DNA of 64,000 bases from positions 2,009,001 to 2,073,000 of the forward strand of contig NW_022145613.1 in assembly GCF_000002235.5 (NCBI RefSeq), given 5' to 3'. Each line of letters opens with the position of its first letter. Position 1 is the stretch's first letter. The translations under genes were made by a program, and so were the position numbers. Below the pieces are notes generated by a model, which saw only the letters and a list, made by a program, of their open reading frames with translations, was not told the origin of the DNA and did not search any database. This DNA comes from Strongylocentrotus purpuratus. Taxonomy: Eukaryota > Echinodermata > Echinoidea > Camarodonta > Strongylocentrotidae. Shown one piece after another: positions 35,287-48,807 of this stretch.

Positions 35287-38200
35287 GGGGGGGGGGGGGG
35301 GTAATGCATGAGCGACATGATAGAACGGGGCGGAATATGGGGTGTTGAAAAGGCTGGTGGAAAGGGGAATGTAGAGAGAAAGAGGGTGATAGAGCGAGTT
35401 GGAAATCACAATTGACAGTTATAAGGGATTCAGAGATAAAAAGGGAGAGAGAGAGAACAAAAAAAAGAGGGAGGGAGAGAGAGACAGAGAGAGAGAGAGA
35501 GAGCGAGAGAGAGCGCGAGGGGGTGCGGGTACGGTGGAAAGGGTGAGACAAGTATAGACAAATAGTAAAAGACATTTTGAATGCGGACAGTTCTGTCCTA
35601 GATAGATTTAAATGACAAATGAATGACTGCATATTACAGTCAATCCCTGTAAATCGCAGGCTTATTCAGTGCCGAGTGCATATTGATCGATAATCTCGAA
35701 AATTTGACAATTACGGATTCGTATTTTAGAATACCCTGCAATATTTGGGCAAACCTTGTAGGACAAACATGTAATCAGGTGCAAGTTTTGTCGATAACTA
35801 TGGCGTATGAAGCTCGCAGAGCCAGGCGCAATGTTTGGAATTTAGTACGTGACTTCCACGCATTTATCGCCAATCGGAATATTGACTCTAATGTCGTCTG
35901 CTCAGACATTTCTGATTAAATCCTCGCTAAAAGCTCTTCAAATCAGATTGCCAAAGAATTATGAAAAAGAATAAAGTGTAAATATTGATACGGTGTGAAG
36001 CTATAACGTGTTGACTAAGGGGTAAGCTATATGCGCACGTGTAGAGTGTAAATAGAGAGTTGAAATAAGAATTGATGCTGAAATGAACGTCCGTATAACA
36101 TGTGTCAATTTTCTTTAAAATGCTATATGCGATAACGATTTTGGAGATAAGGAAGTAATAGGTTGGATGAAATTGACTAGGAAATTGATATGAAATAAAT
36201 CCGATGTGCTCAGGAGTGGAGGAGATGGGGATAGAGAAGGGGAGGCAGTAAAGAGGGAGGGGGGATGGTTTATCAAAAGGTCAACCATTGCCTAACAATT
36301 ACCCCAAAACCTCCTTATATATTGATCGATGTTAATGTACAAGACAAGATCAAACAAAGCCGTGAATATATCATCATATTATATAGAATATTATTTTATA
36401 CAGTGATGATTATGAGGGATCATTTCATTGGTCTACACTATCTCACCGAGGCAAGGTTCTCGGTCATACAACTGATTGTTTTGTCAGTGATTTTATAATA
36501 TGCAACAGAAAATTAGATCACGAAACCATATATTTTAATTCTATTCGTTTTATCGTTCGTTCGTTCATTTGTTTTCTTGTTTAGTGTTGCTTACCTCCCA
36601 CATGAGGCTGGTATCGTCATGTGACTTGATCTCACTGGGATGTATTACTCTCCCTGTAAAAGGTCCAAATCGGGTTCCTTTCAAGATCACTGTTTGCTGG
36701 CAGAATACACTGTAATGAGGCGACATCCTGCCTAAACTCGATCTCAAAATAGCCAGGCCTGTCAAAAATGAATGCAAATGCAAATTAATTATATATATAT
36801 AATTTTGTTGTTATCTAAAATAACCATTTTCTCTACATTTAGATTAGATAATGCTTAACTCCACCTCAAATACCATGACGTTTCAAAATTTATGCAAGCC
36901 TGAAAATGATAATTGAACAGCTTGTATTAATCTTAGCCACATTCTCTTTGAAATAGCTCAATCATTTTCACACCGTTGCATTAGATTTGCTTGATATCTT
37001 AAAAAAAAGAATGATAAAAGAAATGTAAACATAATTATACAATAAAACATTTGATTGTTCAAAATTAAAAACAATAAAATTAGTTAGAATGTCTCGATCT
37101 CTTACAAATGATGATTTTCATTTGATTTATTGTCACTATTAGTAATGAAGACATGACTCGAGAAAAGTAATGTAATAGCATTGAAGTGATAAATGACAAA
37201 ATTCCAATTTTCTTTACCTTCTGGTAAATCTGCTGCATTGACATCACCTAGCTTCTGAGAAAGAATTCCAGAATTCTTATCTTCTCCTGGACTTGATTCC
37301 ATTTTCGGTACCTTCTTCGATGTCGATGGCGATGCCGAGAGCTTGTCATCTATAGAAAAAAAAGGTAGAAATTTAATAAGATCATATTTTAGTTATCTAT
37401 ACAGTAATGCATAGAAATACCTTTTGCTATATTCAAACGTCTTTCTCTTTTTTATTTGTTTCGTGACAAATGAATATCAATGATTGCACCTTTTACAGTA
37501 ATTAGATATATTTTCGCAGCTAATGACAATAAGCAAACTGCCATAGCACATAATATGATGGAATTGATTTGTATTTATGTTTTTTCTTCATGGCAAATGT
37601 GACTTAACCGAGGAATCTGTTCGACTGACCAAGATACAAAATATCCGAACAAAACAATACAAAATGTCTTTTAAAACGACACACTGAAAACTAGTCAAGC
37701 AAAATGTCGGAGTAGCTTAAAGAGATTCGCGGAGGTTATTTTTAGTATATTTTGTTTTACTAGTTACAATTAAGTGCTGAACTTACAGTTAATGTACTTG
37801 TCTTTATTAACTTAGATAACTGGAAACGGAGTAGCTTGTTTTTGTTAAGAAGGTCTGCAATATACATGTTGTTTACTAGGTAGTTTGACCAGTCGAGTAA
37901 CTAATGACTGGTAGTCCAGCTGGACTGGGATGAGTTAGCCCACCTTGTTTGTTCACCAATCCTAACTAACTTAAAGAAGTCCATATGAAGCCTACCCGAA
38001 ATAGTTTTAAGTTTATAGTCTAGCTTAACAATTGAGGTTGTTCAGTGTACTTGAAAGAAGATAACGACCATTTTAGTGAAGACATGCTCAAATTATAAAG
38101 ATTTTCTTCTCTCTCAGTATTTGCTCACGACGTTTGCGGGATTCCCATAAGGCTTAACCACCATACTGCTATACGAATGGATAAAGACGCTTTCTGACAA

Positions 38201-39869
38201 GGACGAGGTGATTTATCGAGATAAGGCTTAGAGAGTGAAGGAATTCAATAGTTTGTCATTTATCTATCTTTTTGTGGATATACCGGAGGTAATTTACTGG
38301 TGATATGCCTTTTACGGTGTTCACTTGATCTAACCTTTTATTTGTGATTCCTCTAATTGAAATGTTTCCTGTGATTTCGACTTAGAAAGTACGATAGGAT
38401 GCAGAAAATAAATTACAACCAATTAAAATGTCCAAATCGTATGAGTTTACTGGGCAAATAAGCAAGAACTATAGAAGGCAAATAAAAGACTCTGATCAAA
38501 GAGTTACACTATCAATAAGTGCTGGAGAATGACCTATTTACTTTCAAGGTTCTTTACATCAAATGGTGACTTTTGAACTAAGTGTCCTTTCAAACAGCTA
38601 AAAAACATTCTTTTATAAATATGTGTTGTTGTTTGAAATTCAAATTTAAAGCTTAATATTACCAGGGATATATTCCTGATATTACTAGCCTTTTATCCTA
38701 AATTGAAAATGTGATATTTGCTTAGGTACGCGCTCTAAAAACATCAGAATCTAAAGTCCCTGCTGAATGTAATCATCATAACAAATTAGGCGAAGGCGCA
38801 TGACAGAAATTCAGAAATCCACTAAAAAAAGGTAATATATATATTTTCTATTTTCCAGGCCATCCAATTCCAATTTGCGGAGATTTCGAAGAAAAAAACC
38901 CGATATTGTAGATTTCGAGTAATATTGTGGCAAGAATTATTCACTGGCTGTTACATATTTAGGGTGGTTTGAATTATTCAACGTGAGCCTGAATTATAAT
39001 ATTGGGAAGGACAATACGCTACACATTTTATAAGACAGTTTGTATAACTTTGTCATATCCGCCTCCTCAATTGATGGCTTCAAAATCATTAGCAGTCCTC
39101 CGTCTGTATACTGATAGTCCGAATATGACGAGTTTATACCTAAACAATACGACTACATAGAAGACCCTTTAATCCATCCAAGTTAACGCCTCCCTTTTCT
39201 TATAATGAACGAAGTAATGATCTCCAAGATTTAAAGAAGGAAGTAATTCTAAAGCCTAACCTTCAAGTACAAAAGGGTTTAAATCTCAGCTTGTACAAGC
39301 TAAGGAAAAGGAAACTTAGACGCACCTGTACTTATCGGTATTCCGCGGTAAAGGGGAGAAGTGAAAGGTATTAAAGGTGCTTGGAGGTTTGCCACTACCA
39401 TCGTGGTTTGGGGTAAGGATCATTATCTTTAAGAAAAGAGATTATCATCGTATTGTTCGAGGTGTAGTAAGAAAACGAAGTGAATCGATATTCATTATTC
39501 CAGTCATGTCGGTTGGATCCACTCCTCAATACTGATACTGGAAAAATATTGAGCTTTGGTTGTAAAATAGGGCTTGTGTATTTATTTGTGGAATTTTCAT
39601 GTCTGCTGTGCTTAGGGTAACAGTATATCCATATCGTCTAGTACCAATCGTTATGAAATGTAAAAGCACATTTTCAGACATGGAGAAAAACAATAATGAG
39701 AGCAAGAAACAAACAAACAAAGTAAAATATCAAAACAAAAATCGAAAATGATTATAGAAAACATCAATTAATAATATCGAATAGAAAATAACAAAGGCGA
39801 ACGAAAATAAAAGAACAAAAAATTAATGGAGAAGTAGAAAATAAACAGTGAGGGAGAGACAGATAAACC

Positions 39870-39908
<39 letters not shown>

Positions 39909-42900
39909 AGATAGGGGGTATGTTTTTAGAAGAAACATCAAACTGATAGAATCATGTAAACATGGTGCTATTACTTTCAAAAGGGAAAACTGTAAGGTTT
40001 GTTATTTTTACGGTCCGGTATTCGCGTAATTGTTGGTAATTTTCTCTCAAATGAGATGATAATTGTTTATATGATGATTCATGTAAACGATATTTTTGAT
40101 CAGCGCGTCCTCTAAAATTGATTGCAAATTCAACACGACAAGGGAAATAAAGACTGCTCGTCCCCCACCACAATAAGACAAAGAAAAAGTTATTTGGATT
40201 CGCAACAGGGTCATTCATTAAAACCATCATGTTTTCCCTTCATCTGTTTTCGTCATAGAGTCTCCAATTACTTTTCTAAAGACCAGAATGCAAAGGTTTG
40301 ACATTCTTCAGTTTTCACCGTTTTGAATGATACCCGTATTCCGATAACTTCGATGGTCAGGCAAACATGATTAGGTCTTTGTATTTATTCAATTACCTCC
40401 AAAGGGGGTCATCGCTTTTTGATCCCATTATAATGCCCAGTTCGGCTACCTGTACCACTATTCTAACGGCGAGACACGCACCTCTTTCATAATTGCCGCA
40501 AATCGCCTCTTTTCATCCAAAGTCATGCTCTTAAGAGGTCCTTAGAAGGGAGAAAAGACTATAATCCACTCTATTCTACCCCGTACCTGTGCGTGTGTTT
40601 GGTGGGGTCTTTTATACCCATCTGGGCGCACGCAGCCTGCGGCTTTGCTCGGCCCGAGTAAACATGATGACTCTTTACAGGTATCATCTCCAATCATAAA
40701 AGAGCCATTGTCCCAAGAAAATTAGGTGTTCCTCTTATAGCATTGTGCCTCTAAAGCCGATGTTTTTCAGCCGCATAAAGCACAACAGTTCCAGAAAAGT
40801 CGAAACCCCAGAAAATAGCCCCCAGTTCGAGGGTTGAAAGAGACGAGCTACGAATTCAATTTGACGTTAAAGACGTTGGTTTAAGACCAACAAATACATC
40901 GACAAACAAAACGAAGTTACAGCCGAAAAGTATTATAAGAAGATGTTAAAGGAAGCAATTCCGTAGTAGTGAATGAAGGGGTAAAGGTCCTGTGGGCCAC
41001 AAGGTGAGCATTCTAATAGGGAGGGAATCTATATAGGTAGTTCTCAAAGCAATATAGAACAACATTCCGTCGGAGAAAACAACCCCGACCATTACTGCCA
41101 AGAGGGGAATGCTCAAGAATTTAACTCAAATGGATCACAAACAACATTGTACAATGGAAAGAGTTATTAACTCTATCATAGAAACACATATTTGTCAATA
41201 GCTGAGAAAGTTTAGGCTAATTAATGTCTAGTCACGTATACAGATAGAAAACAAGTTTTGAAGAAAGCTAGGTTTATACTGACACAGTCACACAATGTAG
41301 CCATTCATTATGTGGTCAAAATAAGATGGCGAATAAGACAACGCATATCGTATAGAAAGTAGTCTGCCTTTTCTTTAATAACAAGGCGACTATTGAGGAA
41401 ATTTTGGTATTATAACATATTATGTTTACATATTGTATTGGTCATTTCAGTATTATATTTTGTACTTTCATTATTGAGTTTTTTATTTTCAAAATAATAA
41501 TGATATATAACTTTGTCGATGTAATAGCGGACAAGTCTCGAGCTTCTGAAGTTGTGCGTTAAATCTGTGTAAGATATGAAATAACTTTGCGCAATCATAC
41601 CATCTTGTATAAAAACTAATCGAATAATTCAATTGAACAAAGATATTTGGTAAACGTAATCCAAACAGCTATTCGTTTTAATGAAGCCTTTGCAATGAAA
41701 GGGTGACTAAATTTAAGGGCAAATGTGTCAGATGTTAAGAACTATTCATGTCACCGCCATGTTTTGATTTGTTATGGCTAAAGATCGAAACAGTTAAAAG
41801 TGATCGCGGTCAAAACAACAATACAACTTACAATTAGAAGTCATTTTTGTGGCGAATGAAAATACTAGCAGCAAAATATCTGACCTTCGAGGTAGAAAGA
41901 TTAAAAATCTTTTAGATAATGAAATTGTGAAGCAGTACTTAATGTCCCTGACTTGACCGCATATCATCAGGCTTCTATCATTATTACCCAGGAATGTTGA
42001 CCAATTCCGTGAATAACTGGATCAGATTTGTACCGATCTGCCTAAGAAAGCAAACAAGGACACATGATGCCCATAGGACCAGTTATTATTTCGACTATCC
42101 TTGTCTTATAACCTCTTCTTTATAAAGATCTATTTTCTCACTTTTCGTTTGCTCTTTTTTCGTTTGCGGTTATTTTCGTACGACAGGTGCTTTTTTAGTT
42201 TGATTTTTCGCTTATAATTTTTTTTTATTTTTCTAGATTATTTCTTTCTTTTTTGTACGTGTGGCAGCAAAATATTTTGATTATATTTATCCTCCAACTC
42301 TGTTTTATTAATCTTTCTATTCATAGATTCATGTGTTCGTTCATACACTGTACTCACTAATAACAAGTGTCCAACACGATCGAGGGTACTAGTTACCAAA
42401 GTGGTCTTGCACCCAACTCGGTCATAACATGCCGAATAATTTTGATATCGAGCATTTCTAACCGCAAATTCTGCAATTTTTTTAAAGCCTTGTAAAGCCG
42501 TGTTCTGCGTTGGTATGCCCAACGAATACTTTACCTGTTAACTTGAGAATGAAGCTATATTCGCGCGAAGATTCAAGATTGTTCTTATAGTAATAATAAC
42601 TCTATTTCCATTTACAACTCATGTTTGCATGTTTTAATTCTCTTATCCTAGCTCCCGTCTTCTCCACCCAACCGTTTCTCCCTATATTTTCCTTCTTATT
42701 TCTTGCTTTCCTCTTCATTCCACATAAATGTGTGGAAGTGCACTAATAAATCTTATTACATATTTGTAAAGCAATATTCTCTGTGCTAAAGTGCATAACT
42801 TGTCGCTCTTTTAATGGTGAGAAAGTGGTGCCTTTAGTTGCTCCAAAATTTATAGTCCTATTATGTTCAATGCTTTTACATAATGATTTCATCAATGCAT

Positions 42901-44927
42901 GTAGAGCCATAATGTTTAATTTTATAAATAGTCGCACTTAGGGAAGCGCCATGCCTGTAGATTATATTACTGTTGATCTGTAAAAGATTCAGTGCAGCGA
43001 CATGCGTTTTCAACGGATTTATTTTATTAGGATTACATTATCACCAACATAATAGGAAGCATATTGGCATGCACTGACTTTTCTTTGTTTGAGACCTAAA
43101 ATGGCGACAACTAATAGCACTGTGCTAGCTAGACAGCTGCACTCATCTACGGTAAAATATGTAACAGATACCATGCATTCGGATTACCCAACATTATTTC
43201 ATGATTATGGTAGGTTATTATACTAGTTAATTCCTTAAAATCTTGTTGTTTCCTTATTATGGAATAAGTGTGAACAATTTCTGTCTTTCTATCTGCCTGT
43301 TATTCGTCTCTGTCTCTATCAGGCAGCCTGTCTGTCTCTATATCTGTCTTTAATATCCCTCTCTAAATGCTTTGTCAGCTGTATGTCTCTGTTTCTCTCT
43401 GTTTGTCTGTCTGTCTTTCCTTCTCTCACTCTTTCCTATACAGGTTCACCTGAAGCATTAGCTCCTAACTTCTAACATGACTGTATGTGTCTCACGATAT
43501 ATCTCTCAGCTTGTGTGTATGTGTGTGTGTCAACGTGCGCGTGTGAGTGTGTGTGTGTGTATGTGTGTTCGACCCTTTCTCTTTCTCTCCCTCTCTCTCA
43601 TTATCTCCTTTGGATGTTAATTGTTTGTCGTGCTTCTTTCTGTCGCCAGACTTTTCTCTGTGCGTGCGTGCGTGTGTGTAAGTGCTTGCGTGTGTGCGGT
43701 GTGCGGTGTGCGTGCGTGTCTATCTCCCTCTCCATCTCTCTCTCTTCTTTTATTTCTCCCTTTCCCTTTTCCATTTCTTAGTAGGAAGAATATCTGTAAG
43801 ATAGAGAAAGAAGGTCTTACCCGTCCGGTGTGAAGGGAGACCCGACATAGCACAGCCTGGATACCTCTCCTGTCCTGTACTCCCCCGAAGGTATCCGTAC
43901 AAGGCGCATTCAAGATCCGATGCTGAGAAATTAAACGTCTCCCGCTGTTCCAGCGTATCGCTCCCATCGACCCTGCTTGACACTCCGGGTACCTTCCGAC
44001 CAAGAGGTGATGTCAGATGATGCAGGGGGTGTACGGGCGACACGGAGATTCTCGACGGTGGCGACGGGGATGGGATTTCGCTGTGTGGTCTGGTGTAAGC
44101 TCGACGGCCCGGGAAAGGGGCATGTGCTTTAAGGAATTCTGGATGGAAGGTGTTGGGCATGCCTCTACCTGCTTGCGATGAAGCTGAGAAGACACCGGGC
44201 ATGCCACGGGGGAAAGGGGCGCTTAGACTGACCTGACCCATGGGGAACATTTGAGTATGGAATGGGAGGGGAGATCGGAAAGTCATAAGAGTGTCGGATG
44301 AGTTTGGCGAGGTTCCCGCGGCTAACACGGGAGGAGGATGAGGCCATAACGGGAGCGGTAGTCTGAAAAAGAGAAAAATAAAATAGAAATATAGAAGATC
44401 ATGATTAATATCATGCTTATAGAATTACTCTGATATGAAACCCAAATATAAATAACAGAAAACAGTTATGATGATTATTAGGACTGTGGAATCAAATTGA
44501 AACGGAATCCACATAAAATACAGTATTGATTGGATATTACCTATACCCCTTAGTTTTTAATTTTTAGGTTTTCGCATGGGCATTGATCTCACGGGGAAAG
44601 AGTACGAATAGAGTCTGAACGTGAAAGGAGTAAGATCTGATTCTTTCCAATACTGTTTTTATCCGGACATTCAAATCTACTTTTTGATAAGTTATTATAG
44701 AATGTGTAATTCAAACAGCAGGTTGAAATGTTACCAAAGAGCTTTGTTTCAAACAAAATGATGTTTCTTTACATTGCCACTAATCAACAAACTGCATCGT
44801 TGAGGTGGTAAAAGAAGATCTCCCGTTAATCATGACTTGTTAATCCATAATTATCTTTCTCAATATAAGACAATCCAATGAAAAGATGGGAAGGGTACTT
44901 AAAGCATAGAGAGAGAGAGAGAGAGAG

Positions 44928-44963
<36 letters not shown>

Positions 44964-47556
44964 AGAGAGAGAGAGAGAGACATTTATTTTATTTAATAAT
45001 ACATGTATTTTGATGTATCCATTGGTAAGCATTGTCTGAACAAAGCATTAATTATATTTAAAATTGCATGGCTTAATGCCCTCCCAATTCTGAGCAGACG
45101 ATAGTAAAAAACAAAACAAAGAAGATTTCCAATAATTAATGACTTTGAATGCCTCTATGTCTACCGTTAATATAAAATATCACAGCAACACGTCTGTTGC
45201 CGGCAACAGGTCTAGAAGCGTCTAGAATATGCAATTATTTATGATTAGAGGAGATGGAAATGTTTTCTATATCAGACATAAAGCTTGACACACGTAACAG
45301 TTAGCATACACAATTAAAGTGAATAATATAACAACTTATTTGCAGTGGGGAAACAGTGATATTTAATCCCGGTTAAATCCTTCGTGTGAGTGAGGACACA
45401 CAAAGGTGTGGTCTTTATGCCCACAGTTGGCTATCCATACTTCACACTTGTTTGCCAGGTATATGAAGAGCTAATCAGAGACACTTAATTTGATTGGATT
45501 TTATGATTGGTCTTATTGAGATATCAAGAGGAGATTACTAGCGCGATGATACAATCTTGGATTGTTGACCAGAGGCAAGCCAGCCAGCCTAGCTAGCTGC
45601 CGCAACCAGTTGGGATGATGATGATGCCATTATTAGCTCACATCATGTCAGTTTTCATCATGATATCCATTATGAGATTGATAGAAAGAGGATTCGATTT
45701 GTGAGGGGTTGGGCTATGGATGATAAGTATGAGTGTTATCATTATTACCAACGTTATAGGATTTTTAGCTTTATAATCACTATCATTATCATTCTCGTCG
45801 TTCTTCTTCTTAAGTTCTTCTTTTTTTTTTTTTTTTTTGTTGTTCTTCTTCTTCTTCTTATTATTATTCTTCTTCTTCTTCTTCTTCTTCTTCTTCGTCT
45901 TCTTCTACCTATTATTATTATCATCATTATCATCATTATCATCATCACCATCATCACCATCATCACCATCATCACCGTCGACATTAAACTGAATGTCATG
46001 AAATGGAACCTTTATCTGTTAATTTCATGTAAGAAGGAAAATAGACAGTCCATTGAAAACCACTTGGTCATGTGGATAGAGTAGTCAGAAACGAACTGAT
46101 TATTAGTATAAAAACAAAACAAATTGTCCGTATATGTGAATTCACTTTAGCAACAGCTCTATAGAGAACACGATAAAAATGAAATTTGTAATAAAAGCGC
46201 TTGCAGGCAAACAGTTCGATAACGTTTGTTCTCTATTGATCGCGTACACACAATAAAACAATCATCAAATCATACTTTATTTGACTTCTTCCCCTCTCTC
46301 TCTTTTAAAATTAAATATTTTTTAACCGAAAATAGAGAATTACGAACTGAGTATTAATAATTATGTCGAGCACATCAATAATTCTAATGGGAATGTCACA
46401 TATGTGCTCTTGTTCTTCCCTTCCGTCAATAAAGAAAATCGCAATCCAGGATATCGTTTAATTTTCTTCTTCTGAAGCGTTTAGCTTTCTCATGCGTACC
46501 CACATAATGTAAAAATTGAATACGCATGAAAAAGACTTTTACAATTAGTGGCCTTAAAGTCGATTTCGTGTTGGTGCTCTATTTCTAATGTTGGTTTACT
46601 TACTACAAATATACCACATTGTGTGCTTAGTTTCATATAATTATAACTGCAGCCCCTTTTTTCTTTTTTAATAATGTGTTTTGGATTTACTTGAAAGCAC
46701 AAAGACTAAATATCTTGGGAAATTTTGGATTTTTGTTTAATTATAAACCATTTCAGAGACGATTGTTATTTGTTTTAGTGTGCAAAAAACCAATCGAACC
46801 GAGATAGATTTGTCTATAATTCTTATGATTCACAAAAGTCGGACCAACCTCGGGAAATTCACTATTTATGAGATAAAGGATAAATAAAAACACTTCTCAA
46901 AACATATTTCAACAAAGTAAGTTTATGACAAAGAGAAAATTCCATGGTGCGCAGTCATCAATATCTACAAAAGAGAAATTGTCCCGACAGATTGTTTTTT
47001 GTTGGGCGAGAACGCTAAAGTAATGAAAGAAAACAATCAAAATTTCATGAAGAAATCTTGCATAAGAATCAATTCATTTAGACCTTGAGAAATAATCGTT
47101 GCTGGTGCAAAACAGAAACCCCTCTAGTTCTATTATCTCCCCCAACACGTTTATTTTCCATGCATTCTATTATATAAAATAGTGATGGTGCTCAGTGAGG
47201 CGGTTAAATGCTCAAATTGGATGCGGCTTTTAACGGATTGTAGATGGGAGTAAATCGACCCGATGACATCGCATTTATTGCCTAATCTATAACAAGAATC
47301 ACTATCATGTTGTTAAAGTGATGTGTGATATTGTTTTATGCCACTAGATGATCGATCATCCATAATGGATATAACATTTAAAAGATTGATGTTGACCTGT
47401 TCACGTTCCCTTTACGAAACTAGGGGGTAACCTCCACTTGTCCTCTCTCAATCCATAAATTATCTCTATCTTTTCCACTTTTATCTCTTTCTCTTTCTAT
47501 CTCTCTCCTAAATCTCAAGTTATTTCTTTCTTTCTCCCTGTCCCCTCCCCCTCCCC

Positions 47557-47591
<35 letters not shown>

Positions 47592-48776
47592 TCTCCCTTA
47601 ACTCCCTGAACTAATCCGTGTCTCATCTCTTCTACTCTTTCCGATGCTCTTTCACCGTGTCCACGTTCGCTCCTTCCTCTGTCCGATGGAAGAAAAACAA
47701 GAAACATCTCTCTCCTTTTTTTGCTCTACTCTGCTATTTCTTTGGCTATTTTCCGATACCATCCACTATCTACTTGAAAATAAAACTAATCCTTATTTCC
47801 TATACTTGCGAACAGTTTGCCGTGAGTTATTTTATACGAAACGGAACTTGATATCATTGACGTTGTGCTAAATTGTGCAAAACATATTTCATTCATGTCT
47901 AAATGGGGAAAAATCTCGCGATTGAGATTTATGCAAACAACAAATCATTTGCTACTCAGATTTCATTTGAAATGCATGGTGCGTTAATTTAGAGATCAAA
48001 ACAAAATATTGATTTTCGATCATAAAAGCACAAAATACGATTTGTTCAGCAGTAAGAGAGAGAGAGAAAGAGAGAGAGAAATAAGGGGTATTTTAGATGA
48101 ACTTCAAAAGGAGTCACTTAAAAAATGAAAGGGGATATTTCATATATTACAGAAAACTAAAATGTTTAGAAAATAATGATGATTGTATGGAAAGGGGGAC
48201 ATATTTACATTCTAAATTTTAAATTTAATTTTGAATTATATTTCGAAATGTTTCCGGTTATATGACCGTTTTTTAAAATAAGTATTATGGGAAAAGTGGA
48301 GGGGGGGCACTCACCACTCCCCTTTCCTCCCTTCTTTCAACTCTTCTCCCCTACCCTGTAATATCTGTTACTTTCTGTTTATCACTCTTTCTCTCTCTTT
48401 TCCTCTTCATCTTTCTTCCTCTTCCATTCCATCTATCTCGAGGCATATGACCCCACTTTCCTCCGAGGAGACATCACATCCCCTCCAGGTAGTAACACTA
48501 ATCCACTTAACGCCTTCTTATTGCTATTTCCCTCTTAATACCATTGCATCATATTAAAACGATTGATTCAACATTGCCGCCTCTCAGTGTGCGCCAAACT
48601 CCAAATATTAAATGTATTATGAAGCACCCATTCGAAAAATATTGCTCGTGTCATCGAAGCGATTGGTGTATGCGCACCGGTTGATCTGCCCGAGGGGTTG
48701 CTCTCACACTGTCGATGAAACACAGCTAGTACCCTGTGTCCCATGAGATGACATGTAATCATATTAAACGATGTCT

Positions 48777-48807
<31 letters not shown>

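Noticed and set aside
35683-35919. 78-residue plus-strand frame of fairly even composition
   Set aside because: No recognised motif, lies antisense in a PRDM14 intron, and has no convincing splice partners.
45701-46084. 127-residue plus-strand frame
   Set aside because: Translation of TTC/ATT/ATC trinucleotide repeats.
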